Assembly (NCBI RefSeq): GCF_001693255.1
Contig: NZ_CP016474.1
Coordinates: 1,692,661-1,756,660 of the forward strand
Length of the DNA stretch: 64,000 nt
Direction of reading: 5' to 3'
From: Picosynechococcus sp. PCC 7003
Lineage (GTDB): Bacteria > Cyanobacteriota > Cyanobacteriia > Cyanobacteriales > MRBY01
Shown here: in pieces, positions 8,694 to 17,311 of the stretch
Layout of the letters: every line of letters begins with the position of its first letter
Numbering within the stretch: position 1 is the first letter of the stretch
Made by a program: the position numbers and the translations under genes
Notes under the pieces: generated by a model
The model's database searches: none
Seen by the model: only the letters and a program-made list of their open reading frames with translations
What the model was told of the DNA's origin: nothing

Positions 8694-10181
8694 TCAAGGG
8701 GCCTCATCTAGTAAGGTCATCGGATCAATATATTGCTCGATGTGATTTGCGAGGGTTTCGAGGATTGCTTCTTGGCGTTCATTAAAATTGGCAATGCCTG
8801 TCGGTAGAGAAGAAAGTCCCCGTTTTTGGCGGAGGGCATTAAGCCAAAAGCGACACCAGGAACCATTATTAAACAATCCTTGTAAGTAGACGACCCAGAT
8901 ATTTTGACTTGGGTTAACGAGGCCCAGATTTGGGGTTTCAAAGAGTTGGGTATAACCGCTACTGGGAGCATAGTTCAGGATGCCACAGGGTAGGGTCATG
9001 CCACTGAGGGGAAGATTTGGAAAAGGCAGACGTGAAAATGTTTCGACAGGGAAAAGGGCGGCCTTGGTGTGGGACTGGCTAGCAAAAGGCATTAAACCGA
9101 GGGCCGGCTGAAAATCCCCACTGGGGAGGACAATTTTTTTACTGAGTAGATTGGCACCATTACCAATTCCCAACACCGTACCGCCAGCATTGACGAATTG
9201 CTGCAACTGTTGGGGATAACCATATTTATGGAGGTAGTCGAGATCGGCGATCGCCTGGTCTGTGTGGGGCACAATCACCGCATCGGGATAACAGAGGGGT
9301 TCGGTGTGATCAAGGAACTCCAAGTTCACGGAAGACTCGCCCATCAAGGGATCAAAGTCTGCATAGGATGAGAGATTGGGGAGCTGGAGCACCTGCAAGC
9401 GCAGTTTATTTTGGGGTAATTTCGTGGGATTAGGGGCGGGGAGAGTACAGAGGCTTTCGGGGTCAAAGGTGAGATTTTGAAGGGGCCGAATATAACCGAG
9501 GACGGGTCGTTTGAGATGCGTTTTCACCCATTGGCTGGTTTGGGTTTCTTGGGGGCGATCGCCTTGCCACTGATTGAAGATGACCCCCCGAATCAGTTGA
9601 CGATTTTCTGGGGAAAGCCGTTGCCAGAGGCCCCATAACTGATTAATCCCCCCTTCATGGGTGCAGTCGATCAAAATAATGCCAGCGACGGGCACCTCTA
9701 AACCCTTGAGGAGCTCAAAATTTTGGTCGGTATCGCTGGCGAGGGGATGGCAAAGACTGTCGCGATAACTATCGAATAGCAGCACGTCACAATTGGACTG
9801 CAATTCCATCAAACATTCTCGAATCAACGGTCGCGCAATATCGTAATAATTATCGTAGTAGGCCGTTCGTTTGACGGTACCAATGCCCCGCCCTTGAATC
9901 AGCAGTTGAAACTTGGGCCATGGCTCACCAGGAGGACTACAGGCTTTCAATAAAACTGGGTTGAGATGGGTTGCTGGTTGAATTTTTGCGGCCCACGCTT
10001 GCCAAGCTGACGACTGGCTGACCTCTGCGGCGGCATCTACCCGATAGCCGTCTGTGATTTCTGTTTGGCTTTGGAAAGGAACAACCCGCAACCCTTGCCG
10101 AGTTAAGGAGCGGGCCAGCGCCGTAATCAACCATGATTTTCCAGACCGACGACTAGGGCTAAAAATGGCGATCGCCCGCAT
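8694..10181 (-). CDS. CobQ-like protein with inactivated glutamine amidotransferase domain
   Basis: A 495-residue protein with the layout and length of cobyric acid synthase: an N-terminal dethiobiotin-synthetase-like P-loop domain (SRRSGKSWLITAL, then VVPFQSQ and HLNPVLLKA matching the CobQ blocks) and a C-terminal triad amidotransferase domain. The catalytic Cys expected in GICGG is Gly340 (LGIGNGANLL) and the catalytic His expected in YLHGLF is Gln434 (VYLQGLF). The PGSK-like turn is also changed (PHTDQA). The enzyme should therefore be unable to use glutamine. The frame is intact, so it is not an obvious pseudogene. It may use ammonia, have another substrate, or be a relic in a B12-auxotrophic lineage. 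Confidence 0.78.
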   Translation of the reverse strand: MRAIAIFSPSRRSGKSWLITALARSLTRQGLRVVPFQSQTEITDGYRVDAAAEVSQSSAWQAWAAKIQPATHLNPVLLKACSPPGEPWPKFQLLIQGRGIGTVKRTAYYDNYYDIARPLIRECLMELQSNCDVLLFDSYRDSLCHPLASDTDQNFELLKGLEVPVAGIILIDCTHEGGINQLWGLWQRLSPENRQLIRGVIFNQWQGDRPQETQTSQWVKTHLKRPVLGYIRPLQNLTFDPESLCTLPAPNPTKLPQNKLRLQVLQLPNLSSYADFDPLMGESSVNLEFLDHTEPLCYPDAVIVPHTDQAIADLDYLHKYGYPQQLQQFVNAGGTVLGIGNGANLLSKKIVLPSGDFQPALGLMPFASQSHTKAALFPVETFSRLPFPNLPLSGMTLPCGILNYAPSSGYTQLFETPNLGLVNPSQNIWVVYLQGLFNNGSWCRFWLNALRQKRGLSSLPTGIANFNERQEAILETLANHIEQYIDPMTLLDEAP

Positions 10182-10235
10182 GAAGCTTCCTCACATTAAA
10201 CCTAAAGATAGATGCATAGATTTAGATTGTACAGT

Positions 10236-10640
10236 CTAGATCGAAAACCGACTCAACCAACGTTGTAAACTATTTTGGAGCCGAGACAGCCATGACACCC
10301 GTAGAGCCTGGGGTTCCGCTTGCCATTGGGCTAATACCTGACGCCCCAGAGGTGTTAAACGAAAACTATCTGTCAACCCCTGACCATCGACCTCCCGCCG
10401 GAGCAAGCCCACTTGGATGAGCCACATCATCAACTCCTCCACGACTCCTTCCGTGAGCGATCGCCCGCTATAACCCGTCTGGAGTCCTGCTTCCCCAGCA
10501 ATATCCGGTAGCGCCACACTCTGATCTTTCATCGCCGCCAGCAGTTGCCATCGGAGCGGTGTACAGGCAAAGGCCACCAGTGCCCGCTGAATCGTTTCGG
10601 GAGGATATTGAATGGGCTTTGGCGTAAAAACTTGGGTCAT
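10236..10640 (-). CDS. Npun_F0494-type conserved cyanobacterial protein
   Basis: A 134-residue protein beginning MTQVFTPKPIQYPPETIQRA and containing WLIQVGLLRREVDGQGLTDSFRLTPLG, which I recall from a conserved cyanobacterial family named Npun_F0494. The middle reads like a winged-helix domain (a helix-turn-helix-like stretch followed by LTDSFRLTPLGRQVL), similar to many transcription regulators. Function is unknown. A TTG at 10667 would add nine residues; ATG 10640 is preferred. Confidence 0.7.
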   Translation of the reverse strand: MTQVFTPKPIQYPPETIQRALVAFACTPLRWQLLAAMKDQSVALPDIAGEAGLQTGYSGRSLTEGVVEELMMWLIQVGLLRREVDGQGLTDSFRLTPLGRQVLAQWQAEPQALRVSWLSRLQNSLQRWLSRFSI

Positions 10641-10939
10641 GGCAGGAACAGAAACGATTGCAATCAAACGGAATTAGTTAAATTGCATTGTATATCTTTC
10701 CCCAAAGTTCTTGATGGGGAATCCTCATCGAGCCAGCTCCTGAAATTCGTTAAAAGAAACAGACGGCGACACTTTTTGGTAGCGATATCCCTTGAAATGG
10801 TGCCATTTTCTTTGCGAGATACATCGTTTTATTGACTTTTGTTTTCTTCTCCGAGAACCCGAAAATCATTTGCGAAAATGACACTGACTGAGATCACTTT
10901 TTGATCACAAACCAGTTTTTTTTGGGAGTAAAAATACTT

Positions 10940-12466
10940 ATGAAACTTGCCTATTGGATGTATGCAGGCCCAGCCCACATCGGCACGTTACGCATTGCCA
11001 GTTCTTTTAAAAATGTCCATGCGATTATGCACGCTCCTTTAGGTGATGATTACTTTAATGTGATGCGTTCGATGTTAGAACGGGAACGCAACTTCACCCC
11101 CGTCACCGCCAGCATTGTGGATCGGAATGTTCTGGCGCGGGGCTCCCAGGAAAAAGTTGTCGATAATATTGTCCGTAAAGATCAAGAGGAACAACCGGAT
11201 TTAATTGTCCTGACCCCCACTTGCACCTCGAGCATCCTCCAGGAAGACCTCGAAAATTTTGTTGCCCGCGCCCAGTTGGATGCCAAGGGTGATGTTATCT
11301 TGGCCGACGTGAACCACTACCGGGTCAATGAACTCCAGGCCGGCGATCGCACTCTCCAGCAAATTGTCCAGTTTTATATCAATAAAGCCCGAAAACAAGA
11401 AAACCTAGCCACCGAGAAAACCCCACAACCCTCGGTAAATATTATTGGGGTCTCGACCCTCGGTTTCCACAATAACCACGACATTCGTGAACTGAAAACC
11501 CTCATGGCTGAGTTGGGGATTAGCGTGAATTTGGTCATTCCCGACAAAGCCTCCGTCCATGATTTGAAAAAGTTGCCCCAAGCCTGGTTTAACCTCGTGC
11601 CCTACCGGGAATTGGGCTTGAGCACTGCGAAATATCTAGAACAGGAATTCGATCAACCCTATGTGGACATTACCCCCATGGGCGTTGTGGAAACAGCTCG
11701 GTGCATCCGCGCGATCCAAGGGGTGATTAATGACCAAGGGGCCACAGCCGATTACGAAGCTTTCATCGAAGAACAAACCCTCCATGTGTCCCAGGCGGCT
11801 TGGTTTAGTCGTTCCATTGACTGTCAAAATTTAACCGGCAAAAAGGCGATCGTCTTTGGGGATAATACCCACGCTGCGGCCATGACAAAAATTTTGGCGC
11901 GGGAAATGGGCATCCATGTGGTGTTGGCGGGAACCTACTGTAAATATGATGCCGACTGGTTCCGTCAGGAAGTCAGTGAATACTGTGATGAGATTTTAAT
12001 CAGTGAAGATCACGGTGAAATTGCCGATGCGATCGCCTGCCTAGAACCCGCCGCAATTTTTGGTACCCAGATGGAACGCCACGTGGGCAAACGGTTAAAT
12101 ATTCCCTGTGGGGTGATTGCCGCGCCGATCCATATCCAAAACTTCCCCATTGGTTATCGACCTTTCGTGGGCTACGAGGGCACCAATCAACTTGCGGATC
12201 TGGTGTACAACTCCTTCACCCTGGGCATGGAAGACCACCTGCTCGAAATTTTCGGCGGCCACGATACCAAGGAAGTGATCACCACCACCATGTCGGCCAG
12301 TTCTGACCTGAATTGGACCACAGAGGCCCAGGGGCAACTGAACAAAGTCCCCGGATTTGTGCGGGGCAAGGTGAAGCGCAACACCGAAAAGTATGCCCGT
12401 GCCCAAGGACTGAGTGAAATTTCCCTGGAAGTGCTCTACGCCGCTAAGGAGTCTGTCGGCGCTTAA
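10940..12466 (+). CDS. chlB: Light-independent protochlorophyllide reductase subunit B
   Basis: A 508-residue subunit of the nitrogenase-like dark-operative protochlorophyllide reductase, which reduces ring D of protochlorophyllide with ChlL and ChlN. The start [23 protein letters not shown] and the blocks [15 protein letters not shown] and [13 protein letters not shown] are characteristic. The C-terminal helical domain ([26 protein letters not shown]) is complete. ATG 10940 has GGGAG nine bases upstream. chlL and chlN are not in this window, so the three genes are dispersed. About 300 bases of leader precede it, with a possible -35 TTGACT near 10834. Confidence 0.97.
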   Translation: MKLAYWMYAGPAHIGTLRIASSFKNVHAIMHAPLGDDYFNVMRSMLERERNFTPVTASIVDRNVLARGSQEKVVDNIVRKDQEEQPDLIVLTPTCTSSILQEDLENFVARAQLDAKGDVILADVNHYRVNELQAGDRTLQQIVQFYINKARKQENLATEKTPQPSVNIIGVSTLGFHNNHDIRELKTLMAELGISVNLVIPDKASVHDLKKLPQAWFNLVPYRELGLSTAKYLEQEFDQPYVDITPMGVVETARCIRAIQGVINDQGATADYEAFIEEQTLHVSQAAWFSRSIDCQNLTGKKAIVFGDNTHAAAMTKILAREMGIHVVLAGTYCKYDADWFRQEVSEYCDEILISEDHGEIADAIACLEPAAIFGTQMERHVGKRLNIPCGVIAAPIHIQNFPIGYRPFVGYEGTNQLADLVYNSFTLGMEDHLLEIFGGHDTKEVITTTMSASSDLNWTTEAQGQLNKVPGFVRGKVKRNTEKYARAQGLSEISLEVLYAAKESVGA

Positions 12467-12527
12467 GCTCTGGGGAGATCTGCGCTAAAGTGAGAGGCTG
12501 ATCGCACGCTTGGTTGCTCTTTTTCCC

Positions 12528-13514
12528 ATGCTTAAAGTTGTCTTTTTCGGCACACCCCAATTTGCGGTGCCTTACCTAGAAGCCCTATTGCATTATCCAG
12601 ACATTGAAGTGCTGGGGGTGGTCACCCAACCGGATAAGCGGCGGGGCCGGGGTAGTCAGCTGATTCCGTCGGCGGTGAAAAAAGTGGTGATCGCCCATGA
12701 TCTCCCCGTCTGGCAACCGAAGCGCATCAAAAAAGACCCGGAAACCTTAGCGATTCTCGAAAACCTCCAGGCCGATGTGTTTGCGGTGGTCGCCTACGGG
12801 CAGTTGCTCTCGCCGCAAATTCTCCAGATGCCCCGGTTGGGCTGTGTTAACGGCCATGGTTCTCTGCTGCCGAAATATCGGGGGGCCGCGCCGATCCAGT
12901 GGAGCTTAGTCGAGGGAGAAACGGTGACGGGCATGACCACCATGCTCATGGATGAGGGGATGGATACCGGGGCAATGCTCCTCAAGGCCGAAACGCCCAT
13001 TGATCTTTGGGACAATGCCCATGACTTGGCAGTGAAATTAGCGACCTCTGGGGCGGCTTTATTGACGGAAACGCTTATTCAACTTGCTCAAGGGAAAATC
13101 ACTCCTGTCCCCCAGGATCCAGACCACGCCACCTATGCGCCGCTGATTCAGAAGGAAGATTTTCAGTTAGATTGGCAAAAAGGGGCGATCGCCTTACATA
13201 ACCAAGTGCGCGGTTTCTATCCCAACTGCGTCACCATCTGCCGCGATAAACCTTTAAAAGTCCTAGAAACGATTCCCATCGTGCCGGAATGTTTTGCGCA
13301 GTACCCCGCAGCATACGAACCCCTCAAAGAATTGGTTGGGAGCACAGGAAACGTCGGAGAAATTGTGGCGATCGCCAAAAAATTTGGGCCAATTATTCAA
13401 ACTGGGGACGGACTTTTATTGCTCAAACAGGTGCAACCCAGCGGTAAAAAACCCCAGTCCGGTTGGGATATGGTCAACGGGATGCGCTTAACCGTGGGTG
13501 AGTGCTTGACCTAA
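12528..13514 (+). CDS. fmt: Methionyl-tRNA formyltransferase
   Basis: Formylates the amino group of Met-tRNA(fMet) using 10-formyl-tetrahydrofolate, for translation initiation. The N-terminal formyltransferase fold has [15 protein letters not shown], the basic loop in [16 protein letters not shown], and the active-site region [18 protein letters not shown] with DEGMDTG. The C-terminal tRNA-binding domain has [13 protein letters not shown]. Length 328 residues is normal. ATG 12528 was chosen over an upstream in-frame start at 12510 because the family begins at LKVVFFGTP. It lies 61 bases after chlB in the same direction. Confidence 0.96.
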   Translation: MLKVVFFGTPQFAVPYLEALLHYPDIEVLGVVTQPDKRRGRGSQLIPSAVKKVVIAHDLPVWQPKRIKKDPETLAILENLQADVFAVVAYGQLLSPQILQMPRLGCVNGHGSLLPKYRGAAPIQWSLVEGETVTGMTTMLMDEGMDTGAMLLKAETPIDLWDNAHDLAVKLATSGAALLTETLIQLAQGKITPVPQDPDHATYAPLIQKEDFQLDWQKGAIALHNQVRGFYPNCVTICRDKPLKVLETIPIVPECFAQYPAAYEPLKELVGSTGNVGEIVAIAKKFGPIIQTGDGLLLLKQVQPSGKKPQSGWDMVNGMRLTVGECLT

Positions 13515-13530
13515 GCCCGTTGCGAGCCAC

Positions 13531-13567
13531 AAAAAAAGCCCCAGGCCTATGCACCTGGAAGCTTTTG
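13531..13567. terminator. Bidirectional hairpin terminator between fmt and the Deg protease
   Basis: An inverted repeat pairs AAAAGC-CCAGG with CCTGG-GCTTTT around a loop CCTATGCA. It has an A-run on its left and T-rich bases on its right, so it can end transcripts from both converging genes. Confidence 0.75.
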
Positions 13568-13596
13568 GAGAAGAAACAATGAACAATCAGAAAAGT

Positions 13597-14796
13597 TTAA
13601 GAAACGCCTTCCATTTGCGCCGTTCTGACAGTGATCTCTGAGGTGCGATCGCCCCGACGGATTTCGAGCTTCAGGTTGGCATTGATACCGCTCTTTTCAA
13701 CGGTTTCCTGGAGTTGTTGGGCATCGGCGATCGCCTTACCATTGATTTTCGTGATTACATCGCCCCGACGCAGGCCAGCTGTTTCTGCTGGACTACCCGG
13801 CACCACACCCAGCACTAGCGCGCCGTTCACTTCCGGTAATAGCACGATGGAATTGGGGTCAGCGTTATTTTCCTTGGCCATATCCGGTGTGAGGCTTACC
13901 ATCCGAATCCCAATGAAGGGGTGGGGGACTTCTTTCCCAGCAGCGAGGGTGGGTTCAAGATCCTTGGCTTTGTTGATCGGGATTGCAAACCCAATGCCCA
14001 TCGCATCCCGACGGATCGCGGTGTTAATCCCAATCACTTCACCGTCGGAGTTAAGGAGGGGGCCACCGGAATTACCAGGGTTAATGGCGGCATCGGTCTG
14101 GAGGAAATCGACGCGCTTATCGGGAATCCCCGCCTGGGCCGAAGACCGCTCCAGGGTACTGATGATCCCTAGGGTAACGGTATTGTTCAGACCAACCGGA
14201 TTACCGACGGCGATCGCCCAGTCACCCACCTGCACAGCCCCAGAATCACCCAGGGGAGCCACGGGAATAGACTCACTTTTAGGGTCAATTTTCACGACCG
14301 CGAGATCGGTTACTTCGTCGGTGCCTTTTACTTCCCCTTCGAAGCTACGACCATCTTTTAGCGTGACAGTTACTTTATCGGCACCACTGACGACGTGGGC
14401 ATTGGTCAGAATCACCCCCGAGCGGTCGGTAATAAACCCAGATCCCTGGCCAGTGACCACCTGACGCTGTTCATCGGGCATCTGTAGACCAAAGCGATCG
14501 CCAAAAAATTCCCTGAAAAACGGATCATTCATAAACGGGTCTTGGAAGCGGCGCACAACGGTTTTTTCCGTATCGATCCGGACCACTGCTTGACCGGTTC
14601 TGGCCACCGCATCGGCTACAAAACTACGACCTGCCTGCACCGGCACCGCCGCCACTTCCTGGGGAGGCTTAGTATCGGCCAGGGGTTGGTCAAGGGTTTG
14701 GCTAGAGCCTTGCAACGCCCCGAAGGTAATGGCACAGCCCACACAGAGGGCAACAATGTGGGTTGTAAATCGTTGGACAAATTTTGATCGTCTCAT
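13597..14796 (-). CDS. HtrA/Deg-family serine protease with one PDZ domain
   Basis: A 399-residue trypsin-like protease. A signal or anchor segment (HIVALCVGCAITFGALQG, ~13-30) directs it out of the cytoplasm. The triad is His134 (TNAHVVSG), Asp164 (TDLAVVKID) and Ser243 (INPGNSGGPL). One PDZ domain covers ~285-390 (VPGSPAETAGLRRGDVITKINGK). This is the size and layout of cyanobacterial HhoA, HhoB and HtrA, which handle misfolded proteins under heat and light stress; which one cannot be decided by eye. ATG 14796 gives a good signal peptide. Confidence 0.93.
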   Translation of the reverse strand: MRRSKFVQRFTTHIVALCVGCAITFGALQGSSQTLDQPLADTKPPQEVAAVPVQAGRSFVADAVARTGQAVVRIDTEKTVVRRFQDPFMNDPFFREFFGDRFGLQMPDEQRQVVTGQGSGFITDRSGVILTNAHVVSGADKVTVTLKDGRSFEGEVKGTDEVTDLAVVKIDPKSESIPVAPLGDSGAVQVGDWAIAVGNPVGLNNTVTLGIISTLERSSAQAGIPDKRVDFLQTDAAINPGNSGGPLLNSDGEVIGINTAIRRDAMGIGFAIPINKAKDLEPTLAAGKEVPHPFIGIRMVSLTPDMAKENNADPNSIVLLPEVNGALVLGVVPGSPAETAGLRRGDVITKINGKAIADAQQLQETVEKSGINANLKLEIRRGDRTSEITVRTAQMEGVS

Positions 14797-15049
14797 AGAA
14801 GTTTTTCTATCCAGTCTGTATAAAGTTTTAGGATGATGGCCACATCGAACCGGGTGCTGGGGAGACACCACAGGGGGTTTTATCGTTCAATCTTAGCAAT
14901 TGAATTCACCCGGTTTAGGTGAGGTTTTCTCGCCATTACTAAACCCTGGGTCATAATTTTTGACGTAAATTTGCGGTTTTTGGTTCACAAAAATGGGGAT
15001 CAAACAACTTAACCCCCACCATCAAGCAATTTAAAAATTTGCTGCAAAA

Positions 15050-16855
15050 CTAACTTGTTGCTTCGCTGACCCAATTTTGTAAGGTGGCAACCACATCATC
15101 GAGGTCAAGATCTTGGCGATCGCCTTCTTTGCGGCGCACCACTTCCACCTTGCCATCCTTAAGGGATTTGCCCGTCACAACTCGGAAGGGAATACCAATC
15201 AGTTCTGCATCCTTGAATTTCACCCCGGCCCGTTCGTTGCGGTCATCGAGGATCGTCTCGACCCCAGCGGCATTGAGATCAGCATAGAGTTTTTCTGCGG
15301 CTGCCATCTGTTCTTCACTCTTAACATTGGGCACCACTACCACGGCATGGTAAGGGGCGATCGCCACGGGCCAGATAATGCCATTCTCGTCGTAGGATTG
15401 CTCCACGGCGGCTTGGGCCAGCCGGGAAACCCCAACCCCATAGCAGCCCATCACCAAGGGTTGTTCCTTACCATTTTCGTCGGTAAAGGTCGCTCCCATG
15501 GCCTCGGAATATTTCGTCCCCAATTGAAAAATGTGACCCGCTTCGATGCCCCGCGCCGTTTGCAGAATTTGGGTCGGATCGTGAACGGCGCGATCGCCGG
15601 TCTTCGCTAACCGCACATCCACTTGCAATGCAGGTAGTTTAAACTCTGTACCCCAGTTTGCACCGAGGACATGGTGATTCGTTTCATCGGCACCCGTCAC
15701 GAAATTTTCTAAGGTCGCTGCCGTATGATCAACTAAGCGCAGAAATTCCCCTGAAACCTCTTTATTTTGAGCAATGAAATCATCTGCTAAGGCCGGAGAA
15801 ATGTAGCCTAGAGGCAATGATTTTGCGGCCCATTTTTGTTGGGCGTCGGCATCGGGTACTGTTAAGGCAATGACTGTTTTTGCATCGTAATTAGGCGCTA
15901 ATTTTGTCAATTCATTTTGCAATTTGACTTCATTGACATCTTGATCACCCCGAATAGAAATCAAGACTAAAACTGTTTTGCCATTATTATAAACTACCTG
16001 ATAAAGAACATTTTTAACGACACAAGTGGGGGAACAATCTAGGAACTTACACAGGGATTCGATGGTAGCTGTGTTCGGGGTTTCGCGCTTTTCAAAACTG
16101 TTGAAAGGAGATTCAGTCGCATCAACGGGCAGAGATACTGCTTTCTCGGTATTCGCCGCGTATTTTTCGTCTTCGGTGTAGAGAATTTCATCTTCCCCGG
16201 CATCGGCGAGGATCATAAATTCCTGGGAACCAGAACCGCCAATCGCCCCGGAGTCGGCCTCTACAGCCCGGAATTGCAATCCACAGCGACGCAACATATT
16301 GCGGTACGCCTGATCCATGTCTGCATAGGTTTTTTTGAGACAGTCCTCGGAAGCATGGAATGAATAGCCGTCTTTCATGATGAATTCCCGCCCGCGCATC
16401 AAGCCAAACCGGGGTCGAATTTCATCGCGGAATTTCGTCTGAATCTGGTACAAATGCTGGGGCAACTGCCGATAGGAGCGGATCATGTCCTTGGCGATGG
16501 TGGTAATCACTTCCTCGTGGGTCGGCCCCAAACCCAACTCTCCGTCCAGGCGATCGCGCAGGGAAAACATAATCCCTTCTGCCTGGGTATAGGTATCCCA
16601 ACGGCCTGACTCTTGCCAAATCTCTGCGGGTTGCAACTGGGGTAAAAGGGTTTCCTGGGCACCGGTGGCATTCATCTCTTCCCGGACGATCTGGGATACC
16701 TTCTGGAGCACGCGCCACATCAACGGTAGGTAAGCATAAATCCCCCGCCCAATCCGCCGGATATAGCCGGCTCGCAGCAGGAGCTTGTGGCTAGGGATCT
16801 CCGCATCGGCGGGATCTTCTCGGAGGGTAACGAACAGACTTTGGGAAAGGCGCAT
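15050..16855 (-). CDS. proS: Prolyl-tRNA synthetase (bacterial type, with editing domain)
   Basis: A 601-residue class II synthetase that charges tRNA(Pro). Motif 1 is around [19 protein letters not shown], motif 2 around [26 protein letters not shown] and motif 3 around [13 protein letters not shown]. The insertion between motifs 2 and 3 (~230-390) is the INS editing domain that removes alanine. The C-terminal anticodon domain contains [12 protein letters not shown] and [24 protein letters not shown] 16855 gives the usual start [13 protein letters not shown]. Confidence 0.96.
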   Translation of the reverse strand: MRLSQSLFVTLREDPADAEIPSHKLLLRAGYIRRIGRGIYAYLPLMWRVLQKVSQIVREEMNATGAQETLLPQLQPAEIWQESGRWDTYTQAEGIMFSLRDRLDGELGLGPTHEEVITTIAKDMIRSYRQLPQHLYQIQTKFRDEIRPRFGLMRGREFIMKDGYSFHASEDCLKKTYADMDQAYRNMLRRCGLQFRAVEADSGAIGGSGSQEFMILADAGEDEILYTEDEKYAANTEKAVSLPVDATESPFNSFEKRETPNTATIESLCKFLDCSPTCVVKNVLYQVVYNNGKTVLVLISIRGDQDVNEVKLQNELTKLAPNYDAKTVIALTVPDADAQQKWAAKSLPLGYISPALADDFIAQNKEVSGEFLRLVDHTAATLENFVTGADETNHHVLGANWGTEFKLPALQVDVRLAKTGDRAVHDPTQILQTARGIEAGHIFQLGTKYSEAMGATFTDENGKEQPLVMGCYGVGVSRLAQAAVEQSYDENGIIWPVAIAPYHAVVVVPNVKSEEQMAAAEKLYADLNAAGVETILDDRNERAGVKFKDAELIGIPFRVVTGKSLKDGKVEVVRRKEGDRQDLDLDDVVATLQNWVSEATS

Positions 16856-17311
16856 GGTTATTTTGAGTTTTTCGTGACAGCTAATGAAATGATTCATCGC
16901 CCATTATGGATTACTTGCTGCCATTTTAGAATCGGGGGCGTGGTCAAAACGTCGTTGTCAGTCAATTTTCTTCTGGCATGAGTTAGAGAAGTGAGTCAAT
17001 TAATTGGCAATAAAAAAATAAAATAAAATCTCTCTTTTTTGTTTCAAAAATTAGTTTCAAAAAAAATTAAGCAAGATTTATTTTTAAGGAATACATAGTT
17101 TAGGCAGTCTTAAAAAATTGTCAAGACCTAGATCCTTTACGAGGCGAACATGGGCGTGGTACAGAACAAGACTACTTTTACTTTGATTTTGCCCCAGGAC
17201 ATTTCAAGTATGAAAAACAAAAAGCTTAACAATTTAACGACACGATTTTATAAAACTAAATTGCTAGAATTTGGAGGATCAAATTTACAGGTTGATTTTC
17301 AAGCTTAAGTT
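16856..17311. other. Gene-free AT-rich interval, divergent promoters
   Basis: This is 456 bases between proS (minus) and the P-type ATPase (plus). It is very AT-rich, with poly-A/T runs around 17010-17080 and an imperfect TTTCAAAAA direct repeat at about 17041-17064. A GGAGG-like site occurs near 17273 but no reading frame of useful length follows it; the ATPase ATG is 35 bases further on. I see no RNA gene. Confidence 0.45.

Noticed and set aside
14797-15049. A possible small RNA between the Deg protease and proS
   Set aside because: The interval is AT-rich with no stable hairpin or T-run; promoter sequence for the Deg gene is enough to explain it.
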